From Xenorhabdus kozodoii (GTDB taxonomy: Bacteria; Pseudomonadota; Gammaproteobacteria; Enterobacterales; Enterobacteriaceae), in the NCBI RefSeq assembly GCF_002632875.1, contig NZ_NJCX01000010.1, positions 1-64,000 on the forward strand: DNA of 64,000 nt, read 5' to 3'. The position numbers and the translations under genes were made by a program. The notes beneath the pieces were generated by a model, which had not been told where the DNA came from, did no database searches, and saw only the letters and a list, made by a program, of their open reading frames with translations. Below, piece after piece: positions 8,606 through 19,396 of the stretch. The first letter of the stretch is position 1. Each line of letters starts with the position of its first letter.

Positions 8606-8902
8606 ATGTCTGGTGCGATTAACCGTTGTAATGCCGAAGAAACGGCGGCTTGCTGCTGTGTTGATGTGGGAACTGTGATTGATAATGAAGACTGCACGGC
8701 TTCTTGCCGGTATGTTTTTGTGAATGAACAAGAGGCTGAAATGATGCTTAATCAATTGATTAAAAAAGCAAAAGCTGTGGAGTCTGATCCGTGTATCATA
8801 CGCCATAGCATCGAAGCGATTAATGGCGAAGTGCAATTATCGGTAGATTTCACTTTTAGTTGTCAAGCAGAAGCCCTCATCTTTCAGTTAGGCTTGCGTT
8901 AA
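8606..8902 (+). CDS. yfcZ: YfcZ/YiiS family protein (DUF406)
   Basis: The 98-residue protein is cysteine-rich at its start (ETAACCCVDVGTVIDNEDCTA) and has the RYVFVNEQEAEMMLNQLIKKA core of the YfcZ/YiiS family. The function is unknown. It lies divergent from fadL and ahead of fadI, exactly as in E. coli. A TGGAGAA ribosome site precedes the ATG. Confidence 0.9.
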   Translation: MSGAINRCNAEETAACCCVDVGTVIDNEDCTASCRYVFVNEQEAEMMLNQLIKKAKAVESDPCIIRHSIEAINGEVQLSVDFTFSCQAEALIFQLGLR

Positions 8903-9203
8903 TTTACGCTAAACAACGGTTTTCTTACGGTCTTGTCATGTCAAACAGTGAGAAAACCGCTGATAATAGATTGTAAATCATTGCCTCTTCTTTGCACTCC
9001 TGTCGCATATTCTTCGTTTAAGTTGTATAAATTATAAATAGTTTAAAGTTGAGTTTGCTCTCATTTTTAGTTTATTCCTGTTTGCTATTTCCCAACATTG
9101 CGTTAACAATGCTCAGCAGGTCTGACCTCTTATGAGGTGAGTAAATATTTTTAATTTTTAATCAATCAATTGATTTAGTTAATAATAATGATTAGGAGTT
9201 GCT
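8903..9203. other. Intergenic region upstream of fadIJ
   Basis: The region has no gene. It is AT-rich and contains the FadR-like box at 9115-9131 and the ribosome site (TTAGGAG) of fadI. Confidence 0.6.
9115..9131 (+). promoter_or_regulatory. FadR-like operator of fadIJ
   Basis: AGCAGGTCTGACCTCTT matches the GGTCTGACC core of FadR sites and lies 73 bases before the fadI start. The outer bases are imperfect. Confidence 0.55.
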
Positions 9204-10514
9204 ATGGGTCGTTCTTCAACAAAAGTCATACCGCAGAAGGAACGTGTCGCTATTGTCAGCGGATTACGCATTCCTTTTGCGAAACAGGCAACGTTCTACC
9301 ACGGTATTCCGGCTATTGACTTGGGAAAGGCTGTCGTAAGCGAGCTGGTCATTAGGAGCGGTTTGTCGCCTGAGAAGATCGACCAATTGGTTTTTGGACA
9401 AGTTGTTCAAATGCCGGAAGCCCCCAATATTGCAAGGGAAATTGTCTTAGGTGCAGGTTTAAGCGTGAATACTGACGCCTATAGTGTTTCCCGCGCCTGT
9501 GCGACGAGTTTTCAGGCAATTGCAAACGTGGCTGAAAGTATTATGGCAGGAACTGTCAATATCGGGATCGCCGGGGGAGCGGATTCCTCATCTGTTTTGC
9601 CTATCGGAGTGACGAAGACATTGGCTCGCACTTTAGTTGACATGAACAAAGCCAAAAACCTTTCCCAACGATTAAAGCTACTTAGCCGATTGAAATTACG
9701 TGATTTATTGCCTGTATCTCCTGCCGTTGCTGAATATTCCACCGGATTGAGGATGGGGGATACCGCAGAGCAGATGGCAAAAACGTATCATATCAGCCGC
9801 GAAGATCAGGATGCATTAGCCCACCGTTCTCATGTATTGGCCGCCAGGGCCTGGGAACAAGGGCTGTTGCAAGCGGAAATCATATCGGCCTATTTCCCGC
9901 CATACAGTAAGACGTTGGCAGAAGACAACAATATCAGAAAAAATTCAACCTTAGAGTCTTATGCCAAATTGCGCCCGGCCTTCGATCGTCAACATGGCAC
10001 AGTGACAGCGGCAAACAGCACACCACTGACAGATGGTGCCGCGGCCGTGCTGTTAATGCGTGAATCCGTTGCCAAAGCACTCGGTATGACGCCATTAGGC
10101 TATTTACGGAGCTATGCGTTTTCTGCCATTGATGTTTGGCAGGACATGTTGCTAGGGCCATCCTATGCAACACCGCTGGCACTGGATCGGGCGGGCATCA
10201 CGCTGAATGATCTTGCGCTTATCGACATGCATGAAGCGTTTGCAGCCCAAACGCTAACGAATTTGAAAATGTTTGCCAGTGAGAAATTTGCCCGTGAAAA
10301 GCTAGGGCTGGCGCAGGCAATGGGTGAAGTGGATATGGATAAGTTCAATGTATTGGGTGGATCAATTGCTTATGGTCATCCCTTCGCGGCGACAGGAGCC
10401 AGAATGGTTACCCAGACATTGAACGAATTGCGTCGCCGTGGTGGTGGGCTTGGGTTAACGACAGCTTGTGCCGCTGGTGGTTTGGGTGCAGCAATGGTAT
10501 TGGAGGTAGAATAA
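9204..10514 (+). CDS. fadI: 3-ketoacyl-CoA thiolase FadI
   Basis: The protein has 436 residues. The nucleophile Cys is in [11 protein letters not shown] near residue 98, the catalytic His in [16 protein letters not shown] and the second Cys in [14 protein letters not shown] at the C-terminus. It performs thiolytic cleavage of 3-ketoacyl-CoA in beta-oxidation, as the beta subunit of the FadIJ complex, which E. coli uses mainly under anaerobic conditions. The stop overlaps the fadJ start (TAATG), so the two are coupled. Confidence 0.96.
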   Translation: MGRSSTKVIPQKERVAIVSGLRIPFAKQATFYHGIPAIDLGKAVVSELVIRSGLSPEKIDQLVFGQVVQMPEAPNIAREIVLGAGLSVNTDAYSVSRACATSFQAIANVAESIMAGTVNIGIAGGADSSSVLPIGVTKTLARTLVDMNKAKNLSQRLKLLSRLKLRDLLPVSPAVAEYSTGLRMGDTAEQMAKTYHISREDQDALAHRSHVLAARAWEQGLLQAEIISAYFPPYSKTLAEDNNIRKNSTLESYAKLRPAFDRQHGTVTAANSTPLTDGAAAVLLMRESVAKALGMTPLGYLRSYAFSAIDVWQDMLLGPSYATPLALDRAGITLNDLALIDMHEAFAAQTLTNLKMFASEKFAREKLGLAQAMGEVDMDKFNVLGGSIAYGHPFAATGARMVTQTLNELRRRGGGLGLTTACAAGGLGAAMVLEVE

Positions 10515-12688
10515 TGACTCAGGCTGAAAAAGAAACGGTTATGTCAGCAGCAATGCAATCAGTATTTAGTTTTTCTGTCGGGGACGACAAGGTGGGAATT
10601 ATCACCATTGATGTACCGGGAGAGAAAGTTAACACACTGAAAGCAGAATTTGTTGAACAGTTCCTGCTCATGTTTGAACAAGCGCAACAAGTTTCAGGTT
10701 TGAAAGGGTTGGTGATTATCTCCGGTAAGCCAGATACCTTCATTGCGGGTGCTGATATTAGCATGATAGCTCATTGTCAATCTCAGGAAGAGGCAACCGA
10801 ATTGGCTGAAAAAGGTCAAAAACTGTTTGCGCAGATTGCTAATTATCCTTTACCTGTTGTGGCAGCGATCCACGGTGCGTGCTTAGGCGGTGGGCTGGAG
10901 TTGGCATTGGCTTGTCATGCACGCATATGTTCTTTGGATGAAAAAACACGTCTTGGCTTGCCAGAAGTTCAGCTTGGATTATTACCCGGTTCAGGTGGAA
11001 CGCAGCGATTACCGCGTTTGATTGGGATCAGCGCAGCGCTGGATATCATATTGACTGGCCGCCAGCTCAAGCCAAAACAGGCACAACGGTTAGGTGTTGT
11101 GGATGAAGCGGTTCCCTTAGATATTTTGCTGGATGTTGCTGTGCAATACGTTAAAAAAGGGATTATGAAGCGCAAGCCATTGGCATGGTCACAGCGTATG
11201 CTGGCAAGTGCATTAGGCAGGCCGTTGTTATTCCATCTGGTTCATAAAAAAACGCGAGAAAAAACGCGTGGTCATTATCCCGCTCCAGAGAAAATCATTA
11301 ATGTGATCCGTGCTGGTTTGGAAAAAGGTTCAGAGAGCGGTTTTCAGCGGGAAGCCAGGGCATTTGGTGAACTGGCGATGACGCAGGAATCAGAAGCGTT
11401 GCGCAGCCTGTTTTTTGCTTCCACTGCGTTAAAAAATGAAACCGGCTCTTCGGAACAACCCGCTGAAATCAAACAGGTGGGGATTTTGGGAGGCGGTTTG
11501 ATGGGCGGCGGTATTGCCAATGTCACCGTGATCCGAGGAAACTTGCCTGTTCGCATTAAAGATATTAACGAAAAAGGCATCAACCAGACATTAAAATATA
11601 CCTGGGATCGCCTTTCTAAGCGGGTAAAACAGCGTCGCCTGAAATCAAGTGAGCGTTCCCGTCAGATGTCCCTGTTGACAGGAACCACGGATTACAGTGG
11701 ATTTAAGCAAGTTGATATTGTCGTTGAAGCGGTATTTGAAGACTTGGTCTTGAAACGCAAAATGGTTGCAGAAATTGAAGAGAATACGAAACCTGAAACT
11801 CTCTTTGCGTCTAATACCTCTTCCTTGCCAATTCACAAGATCGCTGAAATTGCAGCTCGGCCAGAACAGGTGATTGGCCTGCACTATTTTAGCCCTGTAG
11901 ACAAAATGCCGCTGGTGGAAGTTATTCCCCATAAAGGAACGAGTGAAAAAACGATTGCAACTGCCGTGGCGTTGGCCAAAAAACAGGGAAAAACCGCCAT
12001 TGTTGTGGGGGATAAAGCCGGGTTCTATGTGAACCGCATTCTGACACCTTACATTAATGAGGCGGGTTATTGTTTAGTGGACGGTGAGCCGATTGAACAT
12101 ATTGATAATGCCTTAATGAATTTCGGTTTTCCTATTGGCCCAATCAATCTGCTGGATGAAGTTGGCATCGATGTGGGGACTAAAATTATCCCTGTTTTGG
12201 TAGAAGAATTAGGCCGTCGATTTGCGGCGCCAGAGTTTCTGGATGTCATTTTGAAGGATGACCGAAAGGGCAAGAAAAATGGTCGTGGTTTCTATTTGTA
12301 TGCGAACAAAAAAGGCTCATTTTGGCCTTTTGGCAAAAAAGCCAAAAAAGAAGTGGATACCTCGATTTATTCCTTATTAAAGATCAAGCCAGCGATAAAA
12401 ATGTTGCCGGCTGATATTGCCCAGCGTTGTGTGATGCTCATGCTGAATGAAGCCGTGCGCTGTTTGGATGAAGGGATTATCAGAAATCCCCGTGATGGTG
12501 ATATTGGTGCCGTATTTGGTATTGGGTTCCCCCCCTTTCTGGGAGGGCCATTCCGTTATATTGATCAGCTCGGCAGCGAGAAAGTGGTAGAAATTTTACG
12601 TCGTCTGGACGCCCAATATGGAGAAAGATTTGCTCCTTGTGAGCATTTAGTACAGATGGCTGAACAGAAAAAGAAATTTCACCCATAA
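10514..12688 (+). CDS. fadJ: Fatty acid oxidation complex alpha subunit FadJ
   Basis: The protein is about 724 residues. The N-terminal enoyl-CoA hydratase/isomerase domain shows [21 protein letters not shown] and [20 protein letters not shown]. From about residue 315 comes the 3-hydroxyacyl-CoA dehydrogenase with the NAD motif [11 protein letters not shown], then [16 protein letters not shown]. It carries out the hydratase and dehydrogenase steps of beta-oxidation together with FadI. The ATG at 10514 overlaps the fadI stop; an ATG at 10541 is a possible alternative. A MITE lies 11 bases behind the stop. Confidence 0.96.
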   Translation: MTQAEKETVMSAAMQSVFSFSVGDDKVGIITIDVPGEKVNTLKAEFVEQFLLMFEQAQQVSGLKGLVIISGKPDTFIAGADISMIAHCQSQEEATELAEKGQKLFAQIANYPLPVVAAIHGACLGGGLELALACHARICSLDEKTRLGLPEVQLGLLPGSGGTQRLPRLIGISAALDIILTGRQLKPKQAQRLGVVDEAVPLDILLDVAVQYVKKGIMKRKPLAWSQRMLASALGRPLLFHLVHKKTREKTRGHYPAPEKIINVIRAGLEKGSESGFQREARAFGELAMTQESEALRSLFFASTALKNETGSSEQPAEIKQVGILGGGLMGGGIANVTVIRGNLPVRIKDINEKGINQTLKYTWDRLSKRVKQRRLKSSERSRQMSLLTGTTDYSGFKQVDIVVEAVFEDLVLKRKMVAEIEENTKPETLFASNTSSLPIHKIAEIAARPEQVIGLHYFSPVDKMPLVEVIPHKGTSEKTIATAVALAKKQGKTAIVVGDKAGFYVNRILTPYINEAGYCLVDGEPIEHIDNALMNFGFPIGPINLLDEVGIDVGTKIIPVLVEELGRRFAAPEFLDVILKDDRKGKKNGRGFYLYANKKGSFWPFGKKAKKEVDTSIYSLLKIKPAIKMLPADIAQRCVMLMLNEAVRCLDEGIIRNPRDGDIGAVFGIGFPPFLGGPFRYIDQLGSEKVVEILRRLDAQYGERFAPCEHLVQMAEQKKKFHP

Positions 12689-12699
12689 TTTGAATATAT

Positions 12700-12804
12700 T
12701 ATACCCGTCGTCTTTCAAGATGCGTCTTATATCCCCCCGCTGCGCGGGGAGATATAAACACTCTCATTGGCTTGCAAACTGCAACTTGAAGTTGGATTGG
12801 TATA
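12700..12804. repeat. 105-bp palindromic repeat (IS630-type MITE), copy 1
   Basis: The element runs from TATACCCGTCGTC to TTGGATTGGTATA, with related ends, a GC-rich hairpin in its middle (CCCCGC/GCGGGG) and TA at both borders. Three further 105-bp copies occur at 24454, 30129 and 51966. Confidence 0.85.
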
Positions 12805-12986
12805 GATATATAAATTTTTTAGTCATTTTATCGGCTCTTGTTTTAGGACAGAATGCAGACTAACGCTAACCGAAACGTTTTTAACCCTTCGTCAATCATC
12901 AAATATTCGCTTGGTAATAACACTTGAGCTTACTGATTAATGCCAATACCTTTTCATCATAGTAAGGCACTGATATTTATGAAGAT

Positions 12987-13017
12987 CCCTGACTCCCCGC
13001 GGCGCAAGGAGTCAGGG
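12987..13017. repeat. Perfect hairpin, 10-bp arms
   Basis: CCCTGACTCC at 12987-12996 pairs with GGAGTCAGGG at 13008-13017 around an 11-base loop. There is no T run, so it is not a standard terminator. It lies alone about 110 bases before sixA. Confidence 0.7.
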
Positions 13018-13126
13018 AGTGCTCTACAATATTGAATTTTTATTTATAACCAATAAATTATCTCAATAAGCGAATGAGTGGGTTATCTTGGGACAGATTC
13101 GCAATTAATTAACTAAACGGTGGATT

Positions 13127-13609
13127 ATGTACGTTTTTATTATGCGTCATGGTGATGCGGCTTTGAATGCAATCAGTGATGTAGCACGGGAGCTTACACC
13201 GCAAGGGTGCCAGGAATCACAGGAAATGGCTCGTTGGCTTGCGCAACAATCGCCGGATGTTGATTGTATTTTAGTCAGCCCTTATCTGCGTGCGGAACAA
13301 ACGTTAAAGGCGGTGCGAGATAATCTGGCGCTTCCTGATCATGAAGAAATATTGGCTGAATTAACACCATCGGGTGATGTAGCGCTGGTTGCCAGCTATT
13401 TACATGCCTTATCGACACAGGGGCATCAATCTGTATTGGTGGTTTCCCATTTACCGCTGGTCGGCTATTTGGTTTCTGAACTTTGCCCTGGGCACACTCC
13501 CCCAATGTTTGCTACATCCAGCATTGTTTGCGTCGAGTTGGATCACCAAACAGAAAAAGGGTGTCTGTTATGGCAAACCTCTCCAGCACAAGTGGCGGCG
13601 AAATCCTAA
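13127..13609 (+). CDS. sixA: Phosphohistidine phosphatase SixA
   Basis: The protein of 160 residues has the RHG motif at its N-terminus (FIMRHGDAA) and a second His in VVSHLPLVGYL, as in SixA histidine phosphatases. SixA removes phosphate from histidine-containing phosphotransfer domains such as that of ArcB, and also acts on the nitrogen PTS. It follows fadIJ as in E. coli and converges on smrB. Confidence 0.95.
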   Translation: MYVFIMRHGDAALNAISDVARELTPQGCQESQEMARWLAQQSPDVDCILVSPYLRAEQTLKAVRDNLALPDHEEILAELTPSGDVALVASYLHALSTQGHQSVLVVSHLPLVGYLVSELCPGHTPPMFATSSIVCVELDHQTEKGCLLWQTSPAQVAAKS

Positions 13610-13656
13610 CCAGACACCTTATTTATTAAGCAATATAGTTAACGATAAAGACGAAA

Positions 13657-14199
13657 TTAGCGCTGCGTAAGCCCATCCATCTCAACCAAAATGAGTAACG
13701 CAGCGCTGCCTCCCCACGCTTTGGGAGCCTGATGGAAGGCAATGATATCAGGATGCTGGGCAAGCCATAGCGGGGCTTGTTGTTTGAGAATATGTTTACC
13801 GTGACCATGCATAATGCAGGCACAATAGACATCCTCGCGACGACAGGCGGCGATTAATGCCCCAATTTCTTGTTTGGCCTGTAATTGGGTTAGCCCATGT
13901 AAATCCAGAAAAAGTTCAGGGGAATAATCGCCACGCCGCAATTTCTTTAATTCATAATGGCTGGCACCTTCCCGAATGTAACGGGTCGGGCCTTCCATAT
14001 CCAAATTTGGCTGGAACTCATCAGAAAAATAGTAACTGGCATCAGCTTGTTCTTGTATCAAACGTTCAGGTGCAACCTGATGAATTTTTTTTCTTTTCAC
14101 GGAATGGGAAACCGTATCTTGCGTGATGCAACGGGTCCCTGTAACCGATGTCCTGAATAGATTGATGTCTTCTGGGTTTAATTGGTATTTTTTCTTCAT
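13657..14199 (-). CDS. smrB: Ribosome rescue endonuclease SmrB
   Basis: The protein has 180 residues. The C-terminal Smr domain shows [30 protein letters not shown] and LLILVEMD. SmrB cleaves mRNA between collided ribosomes so that they can be rescued. In E. coli the divergent neighbour is prmB; here a 9-kb hut region separates the two. Confidence 0.95.
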   Translation of the reverse strand: MKKKYQLNPEDINLFRTSVTGTRCITQDTVSHSVKRKKIHQVAPERLIQEQADASYYFSDEFQPNLDMEGPTRYIREGASHYELKKLRRGDYSPELFLDLHGLTQLQAKQEIGALIAACRREDVYCACIMHGHGKHILKQQAPLWLAQHPDIIAFHQAPKAWGGSAALLILVEMDGLTQR

Positions 14200-14299
14200 T
14201 ACACGTTCATTTATTCACAACTTTTGGCAAGTGTACCCGATTTTTGGTGATTTTTCCTGACAGCTATCATTTTAAGTAACAAATTGTTCACAAAATGAT

Positions 14300-14338
14300 T
14301 TGACAATTATGTTGGGTTATAAAATAAATGTATATACA
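14300..14338 (+). promoter_or_regulatory. hutI promoter region with HutC-type operator
   Basis: A TTGACA (14300-14305) is followed by the perfect palindrome TGTATATACA at 14329-14338, which lies 44 bases before hutI. The same 10-mer, in the context ATGTATATACAAC, precedes hutU. HutC-family repressors bind palindromes of this TGTATATACA type. Confidence 0.7.
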
Positions 14339-14381
14339 ACATGAGGTCTGATACAAACAAGAAAAATTACAGGATAGTACA

Positions 14382-15650
14382 ATGTCGATTGAACTGAGAG
14401 ACACTGATGTCATATGGCGCAATGCCAAACTGGCCACCATGAACCCTGCCATTAAAAATACGGCAGGCAAAAGCCATTACGGTATGTTGGAGCAGCATGA
14501 TCTTATTGTGCGGGATGAAAAAATCTTGGCGATTTTACCGGCAGGTAGCGTGCCCGCTAACCAATGCAAGGTCATTGATGCAGGGCAACGGTTGATCACC
14601 CCTGGCTTGATTGATTGCCACACTCACTTAGTTTTTGGTGGCAATCGAGCCTCTGAGTGGGAGCAGCGCCTGAATGGGGTTTCTTATGAAGAAATTAGCG
14701 CCCAAGGTGGCGGTATTAACGCCACAGTCAATGCCACCCGCAATAGTTCAGCCCAACAACTGGAAATTGTATCCCAAAAACGCCTCAATGCCTTGATGGC
14801 CGAAGGGGTGACAACGATTGAGATGAAATCAGGTTATGGCCTGGATCTGGTAAATGAAGAGAAACAGTTAAATGTCGTGCGGGCATTGGCACAGAAAAAT
14901 CCCATCGAAATTAGCCCGACATTACTTTCTGCCCATGCCGTCCCACCTGAGTATAAACATGATCCTGATGCCTATATCGATTTGGTTTGTGACGCCATCC
15001 TGCCCGCTCTCTGGCAAAAACAGTTATTCGAAGCTGTCGATGTATTTTGTGAAACGGTCGGTTTCAATCTGACGCAGACCCAGCGCCTGTTTGAAACAGC
15101 AAAGCGTTTAAATATCCCCGTAAAAGGCCATGTTGAGCAACTTTCCAATTTGGGCGGAAGTGAACTGGTTGCTGAATATCAAGGTTTATCCGTTGATCAT
15201 ATTGAGCATTTAGATGAAAAAGGCATTGAAGCGATCAAACGTAGTGGGACAGTGGCGGTGTTGCTGCCGGGGGCATTTTATTTTCTGAGGGAAACAAAAC
15301 GTCCACCTATTGCATTATTGCGCCAATATGGTGTCCCAATGGCGATTTCGACAGATTTTAATCCCGGCACGAGTCCTTTTGCTTCCCTACGCCTGATGAT
15401 GAATATGGCTTGCGTACAATTGGGTTTGACGCCGGAAGAGGCATGGCAGGGAGTAACCCTGCATGCCGCTCAGGCACTGGGACGGTCGGATAGCCATGGT
15501 CAATTAGCAGCAGGCTTTATGGCAGACTTTGTCGTTTGGGATGCCCAAAATCCGGTTGATATCTTCTATGAGCTGGGACATAACCCGCTGGTTTATCGTG
15601 TCTATCATGGCGAAATGACCCATTGTGATGACTTACATGGCCTTAATTAA
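14382..15650 (+). CDS. hutI: Imidazolonepropionase HutI
   Basis: The protein has 422 residues. The metal motif [14 protein letters not shown], the long [10 protein letters not shown] element, [18 protein letters not shown] and [11 protein letters not shown] identify the amidohydrolase HutI. It opens 4-imidazolone-5-propionate to N-formimino-glutamate, step 3 of histidine breakdown. It is the first gene of hutIGC; a HutC-type operator lies in front. Confidence 0.96.
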   Translation: MSIELRDTDVIWRNAKLATMNPAIKNTAGKSHYGMLEQHDLIVRDEKILAILPAGSVPANQCKVIDAGQRLITPGLIDCHTHLVFGGNRASEWEQRLNGVSYEEISAQGGGINATVNATRNSSAQQLEIVSQKRLNALMAEGVTTIEMKSGYGLDLVNEEKQLNVVRALAQKNPIEISPTLLSAHAVPPEYKHDPDAYIDLVCDAILPALWQKQLFEAVDVFCETVGFNLTQTQRLFETAKRLNIPVKGHVEQLSNLGGSELVAEYQGLSVDHIEHLDEKGIEAIKRSGTVAVLLPGAFYFLRETKRPPIALLRQYGVPMAISTDFNPGTSPFASLRLMMNMACVQLGLTPEEAWQGVTLHAAQALGRSDSHGQLAAGFMADFVVWDAQNPVDIFYELGHNPLVYRVYHGEMTHCDDLHGLN

Positions 15651-15668
15651 TGGTGGTAAGGGAAAAAT

Positions 15669-16628
15669 ATGAACTTATGGCATCCAACATCAAAAAATAT
15701 TTGGCAAGGGCGTAATGATCTTGCCGAAGCCAGTAATGCCTTACGTCTATTCCAGACAATCAAACAGCCAGCCCGTTTTTCACCGGCAGAATTTCCGCAT
15801 CACATTGCGCTATTGGGTTTTGAATGTGATGAAGGCGTTAAACTTAACCAGGGACGTCCCGGCGCGAAGTTGGGCGCTGAATATTTGCGCCAATCGTTGG
15901 CCAATCTGGCGAGTTATGAAGGCCATGATAGGTTGGTGGATTTGGGAAATATTCGCGCCAATGCCGGTGAACTGAGTGAAGCGCAACAGGCACTCAGTGA
16001 CGCAGTTTATGAATGCCAGCAGCATAATATGAAGACGCTGATTTTTGGGGGTGGACATGAAACGGCATTTGCCCATGGGATGGGAATTTACCGAGCGTTT
16101 CCTGATCAGCGTGTCGGTATCATCAATTTTGATGCCCATTTGGATCTGCGAAACTCGCCGCAGCCTACATCAGGCACCCCATTTCGGCAACTTGCACATG
16201 ACTGCCAACAACAACAGCGCCTATTTAATTACAGTTGTGTTGGCGCCAGCTTAGCATCCAATACCCAAGCCTTGCTGGATGAAGCGAATCATCTTAATGT
16301 CACAATCATTTGGGACACTCACTGTGTTGAGTCTATGCTGGATAAGGTACAGCAGCAATTACGAGATATCATTCATCAGGTTGATGTCATTTATATGACT
16401 ATCGATTTAGACGTGCTACCCATTTGGCAAATGCCCGCCGTTTCGGCTCCCGCGGCACTGGGGGTTCCGTTGGAGCGGTTATTACCCTTGGTTCAACTCG
16501 TTTGTCAGAGCAAAAAACTGCAAGCCGTAGATTTGGTTGAGCTTAATCCTTTGTATGATATCCAGGGAATGGGAGGGAAAGTGGCTGCGCGCCTGGCATG
16601 GCAGTTGGTGCACTGGTGGAATAGATAG
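15669..16628 (+). CDS. hutG: Formimidoylglutamase HutG
   Basis: The protein (319 residues) belongs to the ureohydrolase family and has the manganese motifs GGGHETAFAHGMG, NFDAHLDLR and TIDLDVLP. It hydrolyses N-formimino-L-glutamate directly to glutamate and formamide, so the pathway here is the four-step one. It follows hutI by 18 bases. Confidence 0.95.
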   Translation: MNLWHPTSKNIWQGRNDLAEASNALRLFQTIKQPARFSPAEFPHHIALLGFECDEGVKLNQGRPGAKLGAEYLRQSLANLASYEGHDRLVDLGNIRANAGELSEAQQALSDAVYECQQHNMKTLIFGGGHETAFAHGMGIYRAFPDQRVGIINFDAHLDLRNSPQPTSGTPFRQLAHDCQQQQRLFNYSCVGASLASNTQALLDEANHLNVTIIWDTHCVESMLDKVQQQLRDIIHQVDVIYMTIDLDVLPIWQMPAVSAPAALGVPLERLLPLVQLVCQSKKLQAVDLVELNPLYDIQGMGGKVAARLAWQLVHWWNR

Positions 16629-16666
16629 GTTGACCGGGGAAAGTAAACAGTGAGAAGGAAGGAATA

Positions 16667-17398
16667 GTGGCAGACGATTTACCAGACACAGATACCAGGC
16701 CGGTGCCTTTGTATGCAAAAGTCAAGCAAGTGATCATTGAAAAGATCTATACAGGGGAATGGAAACCGCATGATCGGGTTCCTTCGGAAGCGGAATTGGT
16801 CAAACAATTTAGCTGTAGTCGCATGACGGCTAATCGGGCATTGAGGGAGTTAACGGCGGAAGGTTTTCTATTCCGTTTGCAAGGTGTGGGATCGTTTGTT
16901 TCTGAGCCGAAAGGACAATCTGCATTATTTGAAATTCACAGTATTGCCGATGAAATTGCTTCCCGCGCTAACCGGCATCATTGCAAGGTGCTGAAACTGG
17001 CTGAAGTGAATGCCAATATGCCGCAGGCGGCGGAATTCAATATTGCAGTCGATGCGCCTCTCTACCATTCCATCATCGTACATTATGAAAATGATGTACC
17101 GGTGCAAATTGAAGATCGCTTTGTCAATGTTCAGGCGGCACCAGACTATTTGCGGCAAGATTTCCGCCAGAAAACCGCCCATGATTACTTATCCCAAGTC
17201 GCGCCATTGACAGAAGGGGAACATGTCGTTGAAGCCGTGGCGGGAGATGCCCTCTCTTGTCGATTGTTACAAATTGAAGCCAATACGCCTTGTTTGTTAA
17301 TTAGCCGCCGAACCTGGTCGAAAGCATTTATTGTTTCCAGTGCCAGGTTATTGTTTCCTGGACATCGATATAAATTGAAGGGGCGTTTTAGCTCGTAG
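16667..17398 (+). CDS. hutC: Histidine utilisation repressor HutC
   Basis: The protein (243 residues) is a GntR/HutC regulator: a winged helix with VPSEAELVKQFSCSRMTANRALREL, followed by a UTRA effector domain (residues about 90-235) ending SARLLFPGHRYKLKGRFSS. It starts with GTG at 16667, preceded by AGAAGGAAGG. Urocanate is the usual inducer. It likely represses both hutIGC and hutUH through the two TGTATATACA palindromes. Confidence 0.95.
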   Translation: MADDLPDTDTRPVPLYAKVKQVIIEKIYTGEWKPHDRVPSEAELVKQFSCSRMTANRALRELTAEGFLFRLQGVGSFVSEPKGQSALFEIHSIADEIASRANRHHCKVLKLAEVNANMPQAAEFNIAVDAPLYHSIIVHYENDVPVQIEDRFVNVQAAPDYLRQDFRQKTAHDYLSQVAPLTEGEHVVEAVAGDALSCRLLQIEANTPCLLISRRTWSKAFIVSSARLLFPGHRYKLKGRFSS

Positions 17399-17430
17399 TC
17401 TTCCTGCTAAGTTGCAAAAAGTTAAACGGC

Positions 17431-17470
17431 AAAAACCTCTTTTTCTTGTTTGAGTGGAAGAGGTTTTTTA
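17431..17470 (+). terminator. Terminator after hutC
   Basis: AAACCTCTT pairs with AAGAGGTTT around a loop, followed by a T run at 17464-17469. Confidence 0.75.
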
Positions 17471-17500
17471 TTTGTCATTGTGACAACAATGTAAAATAAA

Positions 17501-17516
17501 TGTGATATTAAACACA
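17501..17516 (+). promoter_or_regulatory. CRP-like site upstream of hutU
   Basis: TGTGATATTAAACACA fits TGTGA-N6-TCACA with one mismatch. Catabolite control of hut by CRP is known in enteric bacteria. Confidence 0.5.
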
Positions 17517-17647
17517 AAACCAGCAAAAACATTTTGCTATTTATTACGGAATAAATAAAGCTCATCTTATTGATTTTTATCATAAACAACATTGTTTTCC
17601 GCGTTATCGACCTTACCTTTGTCACATTTTTGCCTATTGAACATACA

Positions 17648-17657
17648 TGTATATACA
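17648..17657 (+). promoter_or_regulatory. HutC-type operator of hutUH
   Basis: The perfect palindrome TGTATATACA is identical to the one before hutI and shares the flanks ATG...AAC. Confidence 0.75.
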
Positions 17658-17702
17658 ACTATACAGTTAACAAAATTCACAACAATGAAATAGGAAAAAT
17701 CC

Positions 17703-19382
17703 GTGACGACGCAAAATAATAAATTCCGCAACGTAACCATTCGCTCTCCCAGAGGGACACAACTCACAGCAAAAAGTTGGTTGACTGAAGCACCCCTTCG
17801 TATGCTCATGAATAATCTTGATCCCGATGTGGCGGAAAATCCCTGCGAATTGGTTGTTTATGGTGGCATTGGTCGTGCCGCCAGAAACTGGGAATGCTAT
17901 GAAAAAATCGTTGAAACCCTAAAGGTTCTGGAAAATGACGAAACCCTGCTGGTGCAATCAGGTAAGCCGGTGGGCGTATTTAAAACACATGAAAATGCCC
18001 CGCGTGTATTAATTGCCAACTCGAATTTAGTCCCACACTGGGCGACGTGGGAACATTTTAACGAACTGGATGCCAAAGGGCTGGCAATGTATGGCCAGAT
18101 GACCGCCGGTAGTTGGATTTACATCGGAAGCCAGGGCATTGTTCAGGGAACTTACGAAACGTTTGTGGAGGCAGGCCGCCAACACTACAACGGCAACTTG
18201 GCTGGACGTTGGATATTGACTGCGGGTCTGGGGGGCATGGGCGGTGCTCAGCCACTGGCTGCAACATTGGCCGGGGCTGCTTCATTAACCATCGAGTGCC
18301 AACAAAGCCGCATTGATTTTCGTCTGCGCACCCAATATGTCGATGAACAGGCGGTTGACCTGGATGATGCTTTGGCGCGCATTGAACGTTATACCCAGGA
18401 AGGCAAAGCCATTTCGGTCGCATTGTGTGGCAATGCTGCGGAGGTTTTACCTGAATTAGTGCGCCGTGGCGCGCGTCCTGATATGGTGACAGACCAAACC
18501 AGCGCCCATGATCCATTACATGGTTATTTGCCAGCCGGTTGGACATGGGAAGCGTATTGTCGCCGTGCCGAAAGCGAACCCGAAGTGGTGATCCAGGCGG
18601 CAAAAGCTTCAATGGCGGTACATGTTGAAGCCATGCTGGCGTTCCAGAAACAGGGCATCCCTACCTTCGATTATGGCAATAATATCCGCCAAATGGCGAA
18701 AGAGACGGGTGTCGAACACGCCTTTGATTTCCCCGGATTTGTGCCTGCTTATATTCGTCCCCTGTTCTGTCGTGGCATCGGACCTTTCCGCTGGGCGGCA
18801 CTCTCCGGTGATCCTGAAGATATTTATAAAACCGATGCCAAAGTCAAAGAGTTATTACCGAATGACGCCAATTTACACCGCTGGTTGGATATGGCGAGAG
18901 AACGCATCCGTTTCCAGGGTTTGCCTGCCCGTATTTGCTGGGTGGGGTTAGGCGATCGCGCCAAATTAGGGTTGGCATTCAATGAAATGGTTCGCCATGG
19001 GGAACTTTCCGCGCCAGTCGTCATTGGCCGTGACCATTTGGATTCCGGCTCCGTCGCCAGCCCCAACCGTGAAACTGAAGCCATGCAAGATGGTTCTGAT
19101 GCTGTTTCTGACTGGCCATTGCTGAATGCCTTACTGAATACGGCGGGTGGCGCGACATGGGTTTCCCTGCATCATGGGGGTGGCGTTGGGATGGGTTTTT
19201 CCCAACATTCCGGCATGGTTATTGTTTGTGATGGCACGGATGAAGCGGCTGAACGCATTGCCCGCGTATTACACAATGATCCCGCAACCGGGGTGATGCG
19301 TCATGCAGATGCAGGCTATGAACTGGCTATCCAGTGTGCGAAAGAGCAGGGATTAAACCTGCCAATGGTTAATGTGAAATAA
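17703..19382 (+). CDS. hutU: Urocanate hydratase HutU
   Basis: The protein has 559 residues. The family motifs [30 protein letters not shown] and [15 protein letters not shown] are present, along with the NAD-binding region. It converts urocanate to imidazolonepropionate. The start is GTG at 17703 by match to the family N-terminus ([18 protein letters not shown]); the Shine-Dalgarno is weak. hutH follows after 14 bases. Confidence 0.96.
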   Translation: MTTQNNKFRNVTIRSPRGTQLTAKSWLTEAPLRMLMNNLDPDVAENPCELVVYGGIGRAARNWECYEKIVETLKVLENDETLLVQSGKPVGVFKTHENAPRVLIANSNLVPHWATWEHFNELDAKGLAMYGQMTAGSWIYIGSQGIVQGTYETFVEAGRQHYNGNLAGRWILTAGLGGMGGAQPLAATLAGAASLTIECQQSRIDFRLRTQYVDEQAVDLDDALARIERYTQEGKAISVALCGNAAEVLPELVRRGARPDMVTDQTSAHDPLHGYLPAGWTWEAYCRRAESEPEVVIQAAKASMAVHVEAMLAFQKQGIPTFDYGNNIRQMAKETGVEHAFDFPGFVPAYIRPLFCRGIGPFRWAALSGDPEDIYKTDAKVKELLPNDANLHRWLDMARERIRFQGLPARICWVGLGDRAKLGLAFNEMVRHGELSAPVVIGRDHLDSGSVASPNRETEAMQDGSDAVSDWPLLNALLNTAGGATWVSLHHGGGVGMGFSQHSGMVIVCDGTDEAAERIARVLHNDPATGVMRHADAGYELAIQCAKEQGLNLPMVNVK

Positions 19383-19396
19383 GGAGCGTTGTTAAA

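Larger units (their letters stand above)
12689..13126. other. Intergenic region fadJ-sixA
   Basis: The region has no gene. It holds MITE copy 1 (12700-12804) and a strong hairpin (12987-13017), and it ends with the sixA promoter and ribosome site. Confidence 0.6.
17399..17702. other. hutC-hutU intergenic control region
   Basis: The region has no gene. In order it contains a terminator, a CRP-like site, an AT-rich stretch and a HutC-type operator 45 bases before hutU, so hutUH forms a separate transcription unit. Confidence 0.65.
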
